Below are positions 53,801 through 61,753 of a stretch of DNA of 64,000 nt, piece by piece. Position 1 is the stretch's first letter. Each line of letters starts with the position of its first letter. The position numbers and the translations under genes were made by a program. Under the pieces are notes generated by a model. The model saw nothing but the letters and a program-made list of their open reading frames with translations, searched no databases and was not told where the DNA came from. The DNA is from Planctomycetota bacterium (lineage in GTDB: Bacteria; Planctomycetota; JAJSAM01; JAJVHW01): assembly GCA_021414065.1 (NCBI GenBank), contig JAIOPE010000124.1, forward strand, positions 23,021-87,020. The letters run 5' to 3'.

Positions 53801-54301
53801 ATGATCACGAAGGACCAGCTCATCGCCTCGATGCGTCAGGAGGTGAAGATCATCCAGCACCTCGCCACGAAGGTGCCCGCCGGCACGTACGACTGGCGCC
53901 CGACGCCGAAGCAGCGCTCGACGCTCGAGCTCATGAAGTACCTGACCCACTGCGGGCTGATCGGTGCGGTCCACGCGGTCACGAACGAGTGGGACCACGC
54001 GGAGGAGATGGAGAAGCGCTCGGAGAGCGTCACGCCCGAGACGTTCCACGCGGCGATGGACGACCAGATGGGGCGACTCGAAGCGCTGGTGCGATCCGTC
54101 TCCGACGACGACCTCGCGAACAAGGACACCTCGATGCCCTGGGGCACGCCGACGAAGGTCGGCATCGGCCTGATCGACATGAGCATCAAGCCGCTCGCCG
54201 CCTACCGCATGCAGTTCTTCCTCTACGCGAAGCAGTCCGGCAACGCCGACATCGGCCCGGCGAACTGCTGGGTCGGCGTGGACATGCCGAAACAGGGCTG
54301 A
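53801..54301 (+). CDS. DinB-like protein
   Basis: This 166-residue protein has GGAGGA upstream of its ATG. The fold is the four-helix DinB/YfiT type: helix 1 with LIASMRQEVKIIQHLATKV, YDWRPTPKQRST after it, the typical H in YLTHCGLIGAVHAV, and a closing helix with PLAAYRMQFFLYAKQ. Metal ligands are partly present (His residues at the helix ends), so thiol-dependent transferase activity is possible but unproven. The TGA lies inside copy 2 of the hairpin repeat. It diverges from the sigma-factor gene. Confidence 0.75.
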   Translation: MITKDQLIASMRQEVKIIQHLATKVPAGTYDWRPTPKQRSTLELMKYLTHCGLIGAVHAVTNEWDHAEEMEKRSESVTPETFHAAMDDQMGRLEALVRSVSDDDLANKDTSMPWGTPTKVGIGLIDMSIKPLAAYRMQFFLYAKQSGNADIGPANCWVGVDMPKQG

Positions 54302-54388
54302 AAGGCTGGGAAGGAATCGCTTCGCGCTTCCTTCCCAGCCTTTCAGTTGTTGACGACAGCAAGTGGACGCGCCCGTGCGCGTCCACTT
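54298..54388 (+). repeat. Dispersed hairpin repeat, copy 2, with second hairpin
   Basis: The left arm 54298-54316 and right arm 54328-54346 form a perfect 19-base stem around the loop TCGCTTCGCGC. A second perfect stem, AAGTGGACGCG with CGCGTCCACTT around CCCGTG, lies at 54361-54388. The DinB-like gene TGA (54299-54301) is inside the first arm. The core matches copy 1 at 20829. Confidence 0.75.
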
Positions 54389-54451
54389 CGCACGTTCGCT
54401 CCGTCGGCCGGAACCAAGCTCCCGTCTGATCGCGCTGGACCGTCTCCGGGC

Positions 54452-54457
54452 TACACT
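54452..54457 (+). promoter_or_regulatory. -10-like hexamer before the small membrane protein gene
   Basis: TACACT lies 6 bases before GTG 54464, with no ribosome site. Confidence 0.4.
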
Positions 54458-54463
54458 CCGGAT

Positions 54464-55123
54464 GTGACGCACGACTGGATTCGCCGCGACGCGCTCTCCG
54501 ACGCCCGGGCGATTCTCGCCCGGCTTGCCAACGACGCGACGCTCGTCGATCCGGAGAGCGACGTTCGTCGCGCGGCGATGGTCGTCGGCCGGCGCGCCGG
54601 CGACACGCTACGGGCAACCCGGCAGCTTGCGATCGTCGCAGCGGGCGCACTTGCGGTCGCGGGCGCGGCGTACCTCGCGGCCGGACTGCCGGGGCGGACA
54701 GCCGTCATCGCATGGGCGCTCGTCATCGGGGCCGCGACGGGGATTGCCGCGGCGGGCGGTGCCGTTCTTTCGCGCCTGAAGGCTCGCGCAAAGGTGTCCG
54801 GCGCGCTCGCACTCATCGTCGAACGCGAGGACGATTGGGCCAAGCCGGGCACCGCGACGGTGGGCCAGGTCGTCGAGTTGCTGACGGACATCCCCGCGGA
54901 TCGCGCTACGGCCAACGACCCGCGCCTCGTAGTCGAGTCGCGCGACGGACGGCGCCGCAATCTCCGGGTCTCCTTCGAGACGTGGGAGACGCTCCGCCCC
55001 GGCGACGTGGTCACGCTCTGGGAGCACGGCAGCGAAGTGGTTCGCATCCGACTCGTGGCGTCGGTCGATCCGGCGCGGAACCCGCTGCCTGCATCGCACG
55101 CCCACCCGGCCATCTCCCGGTGA
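54464..55123 (+). CDS. Small membrane protein of unknown function
   Basis: This 219-residue protein starts at GTG 54464, with TACACT 6 bases upstream; a longer frame from 54347 would include the hairpin repeat and is rejected. Residues 55-100 hold two hydrophobic segments (QLAIVAAGALAVAGAAYL and AVIAWALVIGAATGIAAAG). The C-terminal part is soluble and beta-rich (TATVGQVVELLTDIPAD, NLRVSFETWETLRPGDVVTLW). The family is not recognised. It overlaps the oxidase gene by 4 bases. Confidence 0.6.
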   Translation: MTHDWIRRDALSDARAILARLANDATLVDPESDVRRAAMVVGRRAGDTLRATRQLAIVAAGALAVAGAAYLAAGLPGRTAVIAWALVIGAATGIAAAGGAVLSRLKARAKVSGALALIVEREDDWAKPGTATVGQVVELLTDIPADRATANDPRLVVESRDGRRRNLRVSFETWETLRPGDVVTLWEHGSEVVRIRLVASVDPARNPLPASHAHPAISR

Positions 55124-56262
55124 GCGGCCAAACGTCGCGGGTGGTCGTCGTCGGTGCGGGGATTCACGGGCTCTGCGCCGCGTGGAACCTCGTGCGGCTC
55201 GGCGCGCGGGACGTCGTGCTCGTCGAGCGGTTCCGGATCGGGCACGACCGCGGCAGTTCCCACGGGACGTCCCGGATCACGCGGACGAGCTACGCGAGCG
55301 CCGCGTACGCGCGGCTCGTCGTCGCCGCACAGCGCGAGGACTGGCCGCGGCTCGAGCGCGACGCCGGTCTGCGCCTCGTCCACCCGACGCCGGGCCTCTT
55401 CTTCGGCCCCTCGGGCGGTCAGATCGACGCCTACGAGCGCGCGGTGGCCGCGGCGGGTTGCCCGGTGGATCGCATCGACGTGCTCGACGCGCGACGCGCG
55501 TTCCCCCAGTTCGCGTTCCCCGACGACCCGACGGTGCTCGTGGACCGCAGCGCCGGTGTGATCGCTGCCTCGGAGACGATCGCGGCGCTCGCACGGCTCG
55601 TCCGCGCCGCGGGCGTGGACGTGCGAGAAGACACGGAGGTCCTCAGCGTCAGGGACGTCGGCAGCCGGGCGCAGGTCGAGACGTCGCGCGGGACGATCGA
55701 CGCCGACTGCGCGATCGTCACAGCGGGCGCGTGGGTCCGGACGCTGGTTCCGACACTCGCCGCGCGACTCTCCGTCGCGCGGCAGACTGCCTGTTACTTC
55801 GCGACGAACGGCGCGCCGGACGTGTTTCGCGCGCCGCGGTTCCCGGTGTGGGTCTGGCTCGGGCGCGACGAGCACGATCACTTCTATGGGGTTCCGGAGT
55901 TCGGGCGTCCGGGCATCAAGGCCGCGCGGCACCGCACGTCGGCGGGCAGCGACGACCCCGACGCGCCGGTGTCCGAGCCATCGGCCGTCGAAACGGGCGA
56001 AGTGCTCGCCTTCCTGTGCCGCGAACTCTCGGCTCCGCCGCGCGGCCTGATCGCCGCCGAGCGTTGCCTCTACACGAACGAGCCGTCGCAGGACTTCGTC
56101 GTGGGCCCGCTCCCCGGCGCGCCGCGCGTGATCGTCGGCGCTGCATGCAGCGGGCACGCGTTCAAGTTCGGACCGCTCGTCGGCCGCGTGCTCGCCGAGA
56201 CGGCGCTGCACGGTCGCACGTCATGCGACGAGTTCCGTGCGCTGGCGCAGGCGCTCGTCTGA
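55120..56262 (+). CDS. FAD-dependent oxidoreductase, monomeric sarcosine oxidase/SolA type
   Basis: This 380-residue enzyme has the FAD-binding VVVVGAGIHGLCAAW and a SolA/MSOX-like body, with Cys316 in AERCLYTNEPSQDF at the place where these oxidases bind FAD covalently. The His near residue 44 region (RGSSHGTSRIT) is also typical. It would oxidise an N-methyl amino acid such as sarcosine or N-methyltryptophan to formaldehyde and hydrogen peroxide. The GTG start is set by a GTGA overlap. It converges with the DUF1570-like gene one base apart. Confidence 0.92.
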   Translation: MSGQTSRVVVVGAGIHGLCAAWNLVRLGARDVVLVERFRIGHDRGSSHGTSRITRTSYASAAYARLVVAAQREDWPRLERDAGLRLVHPTPGLFFGPSGGQIDAYERAVAAAGCPVDRIDVLDARRAFPQFAFPDDPTVLVDRSAGVIAASETIAALARLVRAAGVDVREDTEVLSVRDVGSRAQVETSRGTIDADCAIVTAGAWVRTLVPTLAARLSVARQTACYFATNGAPDVFRAPRFPVWVWLGRDEHDHFYGVPEFGRPGIKAARHRTSAGSDDPDAPVSEPSAVETGEVLAFLCRELSAPPRGLIAAERCLYTNEPSQDFVVGPLPGAPRVIVGAACSGHAFKFGPLVGRVLAETALHGRTSCDEFRALAQALV

Positions 56263-56263
56263 G

Positions 56264-57955
56264 CTACTTGCCTGGATTCGTCAGGAACGCGTTGAACTCG
56301 CGCTCCGCGTCGGCCGACGTAGCGAAACCGAGGCGCTTCCAGCTCTCCTGAGTCATCTTCCCCGCGTAGACGTCGCGCAGGTACTGGGCGAACAGCTTCC
56401 GGCCCTCGAGCCCGCGGCGGTTCATCATGAAGAACGCGAACGTGCCGCCCTGGTCGTAGAAGATCCCGCGCTCCGTGTTGACGTAGCCGCCCTTGCCGCC
56501 CTTGGGGACGTCGCCGAGGAACTCGAACCCCTTCGGTGTGATGTCGAGATACCGGGCGAGCGGAATGGAGATGCCCGCCTTCCACGCGGAGATCGCGTCG
56601 CGGATGCACTCGGCGTTGGCGACGTCGAACTTCACCCCGGTCTTCTTCCAGAGCACCGCCTGGTCCTCGACGAACCGGGCCACGCCCTCGACGATCCAGT
56701 GGCCCGGCTGGTCCGACGTGCGGCCGCCCTTGCCCTCGCGAGCCGCCCGTTCACCCTTCTCGTCGAGCCCTTCCAGCGCCACGCCGAGGAGCAGGCGCGT
56801 CTCGATCCAGTGATGCGTGAGTTCGTGCGAGAGAACCTCGTGCAACTCGTCTTCGAGGAACGCCTTGGTCTTGCCGTGACGCGTCACGTAGAAGCGCGAG
56901 ACACGGTCGCCCGGCGCGAAGAACCCGCCGCTCCAGAGCGGCGCGAATCCGCCGACGGTGTCGGCCTCCGTCAGGTACTGCGTCCGGTTCTTGAACAGGC
57001 GGACTTCGAGTGGCTCGTCGTTCCCGTACTCGGGGCGGCCGAAGATCCCCTCGAGGGACCGCACCGTGAGTTCGCCCTGCTTCAGGATCGACCCGAACAC
57101 CGCGATGTCGTGGTCGATGGACCAGACGATCAGGTTGCGCGTGCGGACGGCCACGGCCTCGTCGCGCCAGAGCGGGCTCTGCCCCGCGGTGCCCGGCGCG
57201 TCACCCTTCAGCACGAAGCGGCCGGCGAGGGGCGACAGCGTCCGCGCCCACGATGCCCACAGCTTCGCCTTCTCGGAGTCCTCGGGGGAGAAGGGGAACT
57301 CCAGGGGTTCCAATTCCAGGGCGAGCGTCTGTGCGGCGTCGTCCCACGTCTCGGCCTCGATGCCGTCGGCGAGAAGTGCGGCCCCGGCGTAGCGCATCTT
57401 CCATTCGCCGCAGGTCTTCGCCGCCTCGAGAACGTCGGCCCACCATGCAGCCTTCCCTTCCGGCGTCGCGTCGGCGACCCGCTTCGAGGGGATCGCATCG
57501 AGGTGCTTCTCCTTGAGCCACGCGAGCCACGCGAGCCGGAGCCCATCCTCCTCGCCGCGATGCACGCGTTTCCCGCCGGACACCGCGATGGAGACCCGCG
57601 CCTTGGGGAACGAGCGCTCGCCGCCCGTCGATGTCATCACCGAGACGACGTCGTCCGTCTTCGTCACCGTGCCGAGGAACACCGTCCCGTCGGCCGCGAC
57701 GAGCAGGTCGTCGCCCGCGGGCCTCGGAAGTGTCGGCACAACGGGGGTCGGGGCAACGGGCGGCGTCGCGTCCTGCGGGACGGCCGGTGTCGGCGGTTGC
57801 TTTGGCCCCGCGGCCGGCGCGGGCGGCGCGGGTGGTTTCTGCTGCGCGAGGGCCGCGACTACGGCGCCCGGCAGGAAGCCCGCGAACGCGACAGCAGCAG
57901 CGGCCACGCAGACGGCCGCGCACACGACCGGAAAACGGATGCTTCGACGGGACAG
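56264..57955 (-). CDS. DUF1570-like protein with metalloprotease motif
   Basis: This protein of about 563 residues has an N-terminal signal or anchor and a Pro-rich section, and a C-terminal DUF1570-like domain with LSHELTHHWIETR (HExxH, gluzincin-like) and VEGVARFVEDQAV. The start is uncertain: a CTG at 57955 has AGGAGG at 57962-57967 with good spacing. The ATG at 58099 has no ribosome site and would crowd the divergent TetR gene. A GTG at 57925 would cut the signal peptide. DUF1570 proteins are common in planctomycete-type genomes and of unknown role. Confidence 0.82.
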   Translation of the reverse strand: MSRRSIRFPVVCAAVCVAAAAVAFAGFLPGAVVAALAQQKPPAPPAPAAGPKQPPTPAVPQDATPPVAPTPVVPTLPRPAGDDLLVAADGTVFLGTVTKTDDVVSVMTSTGGERSFPKARVSIAVSGGKRVHRGEEDGLRLAWLAWLKEKHLDAIPSKRVADATPEGKAAWWADVLEAAKTCGEWKMRYAGAALLADGIEAETWDDAAQTLALELEPLEFPFSPEDSEKAKLWASWARTLSPLAGRFVLKGDAPGTAGQSPLWRDEAVAVRTRNLIVWSIDHDIAVFGSILKQGELTVRSLEGIFGRPEYGNDEPLEVRLFKNRTQYLTEADTVGGFAPLWSGGFFAPGDRVSRFYVTRHGKTKAFLEDELHEVLSHELTHHWIETRLLLGVALEGLDEKGERAAREGKGGRTSDQPGHWIVEGVARFVEDQAVLWKKTGVKFDVANAECIRDAISAWKAGISIPLARYLDITPKGFEFLGDVPKGGKGGYVNTERGIFYDQGGTFAFFMMNRRGLEGRKLFAQYLRDVYAGKMTQESWKRLGFATSADAEREFNAFLTNPGK

Positions 57956-58103
57956 GTGACCCCTCCTCGCCGCGGATCGATGTCCCGCGGCCCAAGACGA
58001 CGCGAAGAGTACCTGCCCGGACGCGCCGGCGGAAGGTGGTGACGCCGATCCCGAGGCGACTCTCCGAGATTCGCTCCGGCAGACGCAACCTCCCGGCATG
58101 ATC

Positions 58104-58121
58104 TAAACACTCGTTTCAAAC
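58104..58121 (+). promoter_or_regulatory. Operator-like palindrome and -10 region of the efflux operon
   Basis: AAAC (58105-58108), GTTT (58113-58116) and AAAC (58118-58121) give two overlapping inverted repeats, an AT-rich island in GC-rich sequence. TAAACA at 58104-58109 could also serve as -10 for a leaderless start at 58122. It could be the site of the TetR-type protein. Confidence 0.45.
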
Positions 58122-58769
58122 ATGCGTTCCACTCCCCCACCCTCCACCCCGGAAGACGCCGGAACTCGCGAGCGACTCCTGGAGGCGGCCGCGAAGACGA
58201 TCGCCGAGCGCGGCTTCCGCGACGCCACCGTCCGGGAGATCTGCGCCCGGGCGGGCGCCAACGTCGCGGCCGTGAGCTACCACTTCGGATCCAAGGATGA
58301 CCTGGAGGTCGAGGCCGTCCGCTGGGCATGCTCGCGCATGCCCGACGCTCCCTGGTTCACGGGACCTCCGGCAACCGACCCCCTCGACAATCTCCGCGCG
58401 GCGATCCGAGCGCTGGCTGTCGGCATCCTCGGGCGCCACGAACAGTGGCAGACCCAACTGATGCTCCGGGCCATGGGTGAGCCCAACGCCGCGCTCGACG
58501 TGGTGGTCCGCGAGATGATCGAACCGCGCGTCGCCGCCCTGGAGCAGGCAATCGCTCCGTTCCTGCCGGACGCCGACGCGCGCACCAGGCGGTTGACCGC
58601 GATCTCGATCGTCTCGCAACTCGTCTACCACCGTGTGGCCGCCCCGGTAGCCCTCAGGCTGCTCGGAGAGCGCGAGTACGGCGACCGCCTCGTGGACGAG
58701 ATCGTCGCGCACGTCGTTCGATTCACCTGCCGCTCGCTCGAAGCGGCCGGGAAGGAGCCGCGTCCATGA
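58122..58769 (+). CDS. TetR-family regulator (CecR-like)
   Basis: This 215-residue protein has a TetR helix-turn-helix head (RERLLEAAAKTIAERGFRD, DATVREICARAGANVAAVSY) and a CecR-type C-terminal domain with MLRAMGEPNAAL. It overlaps the permease gene by 4 bases (ATGA) and lies beside an AAAC/GTTT palindrome, so it likely represses its own efflux operon. The effector is unknown. In E. coli the CecR regulator sits with an ABC/HlyD exporter of similar content. Confidence 0.92.
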   Translation: MRSTPPPSTPEDAGTRERLLEAAAKTIAERGFRDATVREICARAGANVAAVSYHFGSKDDLEVEAVRWACSRMPDAPWFTGPPATDPLDNLRAAIRALAVGILGRHEQWQTQLMLRAMGEPNAALDVVVREMIEPRVAALEQAIAPFLPDADARTRRLTAISIVSQLVYHRVAAPVALRLLGEREYGDRLVDEIVAHVVRFTCRSLEAAGKEPRP

Positions 58770-59896
58770 TCTACGTGGCGTGGCGGATGCTCACCGGCGA
58801 CCGGGCGAAGTACCTCTCTCTCGTGATCGGGCTCGCGTTCTCGGTGCTGCTGATGACACAGCAGGGTTCGATCTTCACGGGCATCATGATGCGCACGTTC
58901 GCGATGGTGACCGACGTGTCGGCCGCGCGCATCTGGGTGATGGACCCCGGCGTGCAGTACCCGGACGACCTGAAGCCGATGAAGGACTCGGACCTCTCCC
59001 GCGTCCGCGACGTGCCCGGCGTGGACTGGGCCGTGCCGCTCTTCAAGAGCAACGGCCGCGCGCGGACGGCCGACGGCAATTTCCAGACGGTGTTCGTCTT
59101 CGGTCTCGACTCCTCGACGCTCCTCGGCGGGCCACGCGAGTTCGTCTCCGGCAAGCTGACGGACCTCTGGACGCCGGACTCGGTGCTCGTGGACGAGGCC
59201 GGCGCGCGGCGGCTCAACGTGAAGAAGGGCGACATCCTGGAGTTGAACGACCGCCGGGCGTACGTGGCCGGCATCTGCAAGGCCACACCAACGTTCACGT
59301 CGTTCCCGATCATCTACACGACGTACACGCGCGCCGTGAAGTACGTGCCCGGAGACCGCCGCGTGCTCACGTTCGTGCTCTGCTCACCGAAGGACGGCCT
59401 GTCGGACGCTGAGCTGTCCGCGCGCATCTCGAAGGCGACCGGGCTCGCCGCGATCACGAAGGACCAGTTCATCGAGCGAACGCTGCGCTACTACGCGAAG
59501 AACACGGGCATCGTCATCAACTTCGGAATGACGACGCTTCTCGGGTTCGTGGTCGGGCTCGCGATCTCGATGCAGACGCTCAACGCGTTCGTGCTGGACA
59601 ACATCCGGCACTTCGGAACGCTGAAGGCAATGGGCGCCACGAACTTCACCATCGCGAAGATGGTGCTCTTCCAGGCGGTCGTCGTCGGTCTGCTCGGATA
59701 CGGCGTGGGCGTCGGAGCGACGGCGCTCTTCGGCAACACGGCGGCGAAGAACAGTCCGCAGCTCGCTTTCAAGTTCACGCCGGAGCTCATGCTCATCGCG
59801 TTCTGTGCGATGACGCTCCTCGTCGCGATCGCGAGCGTTCTCTCCATTCGGCGCGTGGTGAAGCTCGAGCCCGCCATCGTCTTCCGGGGAAGCTGA
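58766..59896 (+). CDS. ABC transporter permease, DevC/MacB type
   Basis: This 376-residue FtsX-type permease has one N-terminal membrane segment, a periplasmic domain at about 40-230, and three C-terminal segments (VINFGMTTLLGFVVGLAIS, VLFQAVVVGLLGYGVGV, LMLIAFCAMTLLVAIAS). Its length and topology match the DevC partner of DevA and HlyD-type DevB. It overlaps the regulator by 4 bases and the ATPase by 1 (TGATG). Confidence 0.92.
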   Translation: MIYVAWRMLTGDRAKYLSLVIGLAFSVLLMTQQGSIFTGIMMRTFAMVTDVSAARIWVMDPGVQYPDDLKPMKDSDLSRVRDVPGVDWAVPLFKSNGRARTADGNFQTVFVFGLDSSTLLGGPREFVSGKLTDLWTPDSVLVDEAGARRLNVKKGDILELNDRRAYVAGICKATPTFTSFPIIYTTYTRAVKYVPGDRRVLTFVLCSPKDGLSDAELSARISKATGLAAITKDQFIERTLRYYAKNTGIVINFGMTTLLGFVVGLAISMQTLNAFVLDNIRHFGTLKAMGATNFTIAKMVLFQAVVVGLLGYGVGVGATALFGNTAAKNSPQLAFKFTPELMLIAFCAMTLLVAIASVLSIRRVVKLEPAIVFRGS

Positions 59897-60624
59897 TGGG
59901 CGACGCAAGCGCAACCGCCGTCGCGACCGAGCCCGCCATCATCTGCCGCGGCGTGACGAAGGTGTTCGAGAGCGACGACTCGGTGGTCCACGCGCTCCGC
60001 GGCATCGACTTCGAAGCACGGCCGGGCGAGATGCTGCTGCTCGTCGGGCCGTCCGGCTGCGGCAAGACGACGCTGCTCTCGGTCGTGGCCGGCATCCTCG
60101 ATCAGACGGCGGGCGAGATCCGCGTCTACGGGCAGGACGTCCACTCGATGAAGCCCGCGCAGAAGACGGCGTTCCGTCTCCGCAACATCGGCTTCGTCTT
60201 CCAGCAGTTCAACCTCGTGCCGTCGCTGACGGCCGCCGAGAACGTGGCCGTGCCGCTCCTCCTGCGCGGCGTGAAGCGCGCGGCAGCGGTGCAGCGGGGC
60301 CGCGAACTGCTCACGCAGGTCGGGCTCGCCGACAAGACCGAAGTCTCGCCGCTTCACCTCTCGGGCGGGCAGCAGCAGCGCGTCGCCATCGCCCGGGCGA
60401 TGGCCCCGGAGCCGCGCCTCATCGTGTGCGACGAGCCGACGGCCAGCCTCGACGGAGAGACCGGGCAGCACGTCATGGAGCTCCTGAAGTCCACCGCCGT
60501 CGCCGCGGACCGCTGCGTGGTCGTCGTCACGCACGACAGCCGCGTCTTCCGATTCGGCGATCGCATCGCCGAGATGCTGGACGGCCGGATCACGAGCATC
60601 AGGAACGGAGCCGAGCATGGCTAG
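59896..60624 (+). CDS. ABC transporter ATP-binding protein, DevA type
   Basis: This 242-residue ATPase has Walker A LVGPSGCGKTT, Q-loop FQQFNLVPSLTA, signature LSGGQQQRVAIARAM, Walker B LIVCDEPTASLD and switch His in VTHDSR. It pairs with the permease and membrane fusion protein around it. The last codons overlap the HlyD-type gene by 8 bases. Confidence 0.95.
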   Translation: MGDASATAVATEPAIICRGVTKVFESDDSVVHALRGIDFEARPGEMLLLVGPSGCGKTTLLSVVAGILDQTAGEIRVYGQDVHSMKPAQKTAFRLRNIGFVFQQFNLVPSLTAAENVAVPLLLRGVKRAAAVQRGRELLTQVGLADKTEVSPLHLSGGQQQRVAIARAMAPEPRLIVCDEPTASLDGETGQHVMELLKSTAVAADRCVVVVTHDSRVFRFGDRIAEMLDGRITSIRNGAEHG

Positions 60625-61753
60625 GTTTCCCAGGATTCTCATCCCCCTCGTGGCGCTCGCAGGCGTGTCGTACGCACTGTGGACGGCCAACTCCGCGCCC
60701 CCACCGCAGCCGGCCCCGCCGCCGGTGCAGCCGCCCCGCGCGCCCTACCCGACGACCGTCGGCGGCGCAGCGATCGTGGAGCCGGCCGCCGAGCGGACGA
60801 GCGCGCTCGGGGCACCGTACGCGGGACTCGTGACGGACGTCTTCCACAGCGCCGGCGAGCGCGTCGCGAAGGGCGAACATCTCTTCCGTCTCGACGACCG
60901 CCCGCTCCGCGCGGATCGCGTGGTGCTGGCATCGCAACTCCTCGCAGTCCAATCGAAGCTCGACCGACTTCTCGCGCTTCCCAGGCCCGAGGACATCCCT
61001 CCGACGCAGACGCGCGTGGAAGCTGCGATCGCGACGGTAGAGGACAGGAAGTCGGCGCTGACCCGTCTGGAGCACGCAGCGGCCGCGGGGCGAGGCGTCA
61101 TTCCGGAGGACGAGGTGGACCGAGCGCGCTGGGCGCTCGTCGTCGCCGAGAGGAACGTCGCGACGGCCGAAGCGGACCTCGTCCGGGCGAAGCAACCGGC
61201 GTGGGCACCCGACATCGCCGAGGCGCGGGCGGAGGTCGCGAAGGCGGCCGCGGCGCTGGAACAGAATCAGCAGAACATCGACCGCGCGCTCGTCCGCGCG
61301 CCCTTCGACGGCACGATCCTCGAGCTGAACGTCCACCCAGGGGAGTACGCGACCGCCAATCGCGACCCGCTGATCCTCTTCGGAGACCTCTCGTCGCTGC
61401 GCGTCCGCGTGGACGTGGACGAGGAGTCGGCCCCGCTCGTACACGGCCGTCCGCGGGCGGTCGCCGTGGTGCGCGGGTTCCCCGAGAAGCCGGTCGAACT
61501 CGAATTCCTGCGCGTCGAACCGTGGGTCCGCCCGAAGCGGTCGCTGACCGGCGCTACCAACGAACGCGTGGACACTCGCGTGCTGCAGGTGATCTTCAAA
61601 CTCGGGAAGTCGGACGTGCCGATTTACGTCGGCCAGCAGGTGGACGTGTTCATGGAAGGCGCGTTGCGCGAAGATGTGCTCGGCGGCACGTCGTCGAGCG
61701 ACGGCGTCAACACGAACCGGCCCGACCCACTCCGCACGGAGGAGACGAAGTGA
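60617..61753 (+). CDS. HlyD-family membrane fusion protein
   Basis: This 378-residue periplasmic adaptor has an N-terminal anchor (FPRILIPLVALAGVSYAL), a lipoyl-like half (GAPYAGLVTDVFHSAGERVAKG), a coiled-coil hairpin (about residues 100-220) and a second lipoyl/beta-barrel part (RAPFDGTILELNVHPGEYA). It links the inner-membrane ABC pump to the outer-membrane factor made by the next gene, and overlaps the ATPase gene by 8 bases and the outer-membrane gene by 4. Confidence 0.93.
   Translation: MARFPRILIPLVALAGVSYALWTANSAPPPQPAPPPVQPPRAPYPTTVGGAAIVEPAAERTSALGAPYAGLVTDVFHSAGERVAKGEHLFRLDDRPLRADRVVLASQLLAVQSKLDRLLALPRPEDIPPTQTRVEAAIATVEDRKSALTRLEHAAAAGRGVIPEDEVDRARWALVVAERNVATAEADLVRAKQPAWAPDIAEARAEVAKAAAALEQNQQNIDRALVRAPFDGTILELNVHPGEYATANRDPLILFGDLSSLRVRVDVDEESAPLVHGRPRAVAVVRGFPEKPVELEFLRVEPWVRPKRSLTGATNERVDTRVLQVIFKLGKSDVPIYVGQQVDVFMEGALREDVLGGTSSSDGVNTNRPDPLRTEETK

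Noticed and set aside
54347..54463. Longer N-terminus for the small membrane protein
   Set aside because: It would read through the second hairpin of the dispersed repeat; GTG 54464 has a -10-like hexamer at 6 bases.
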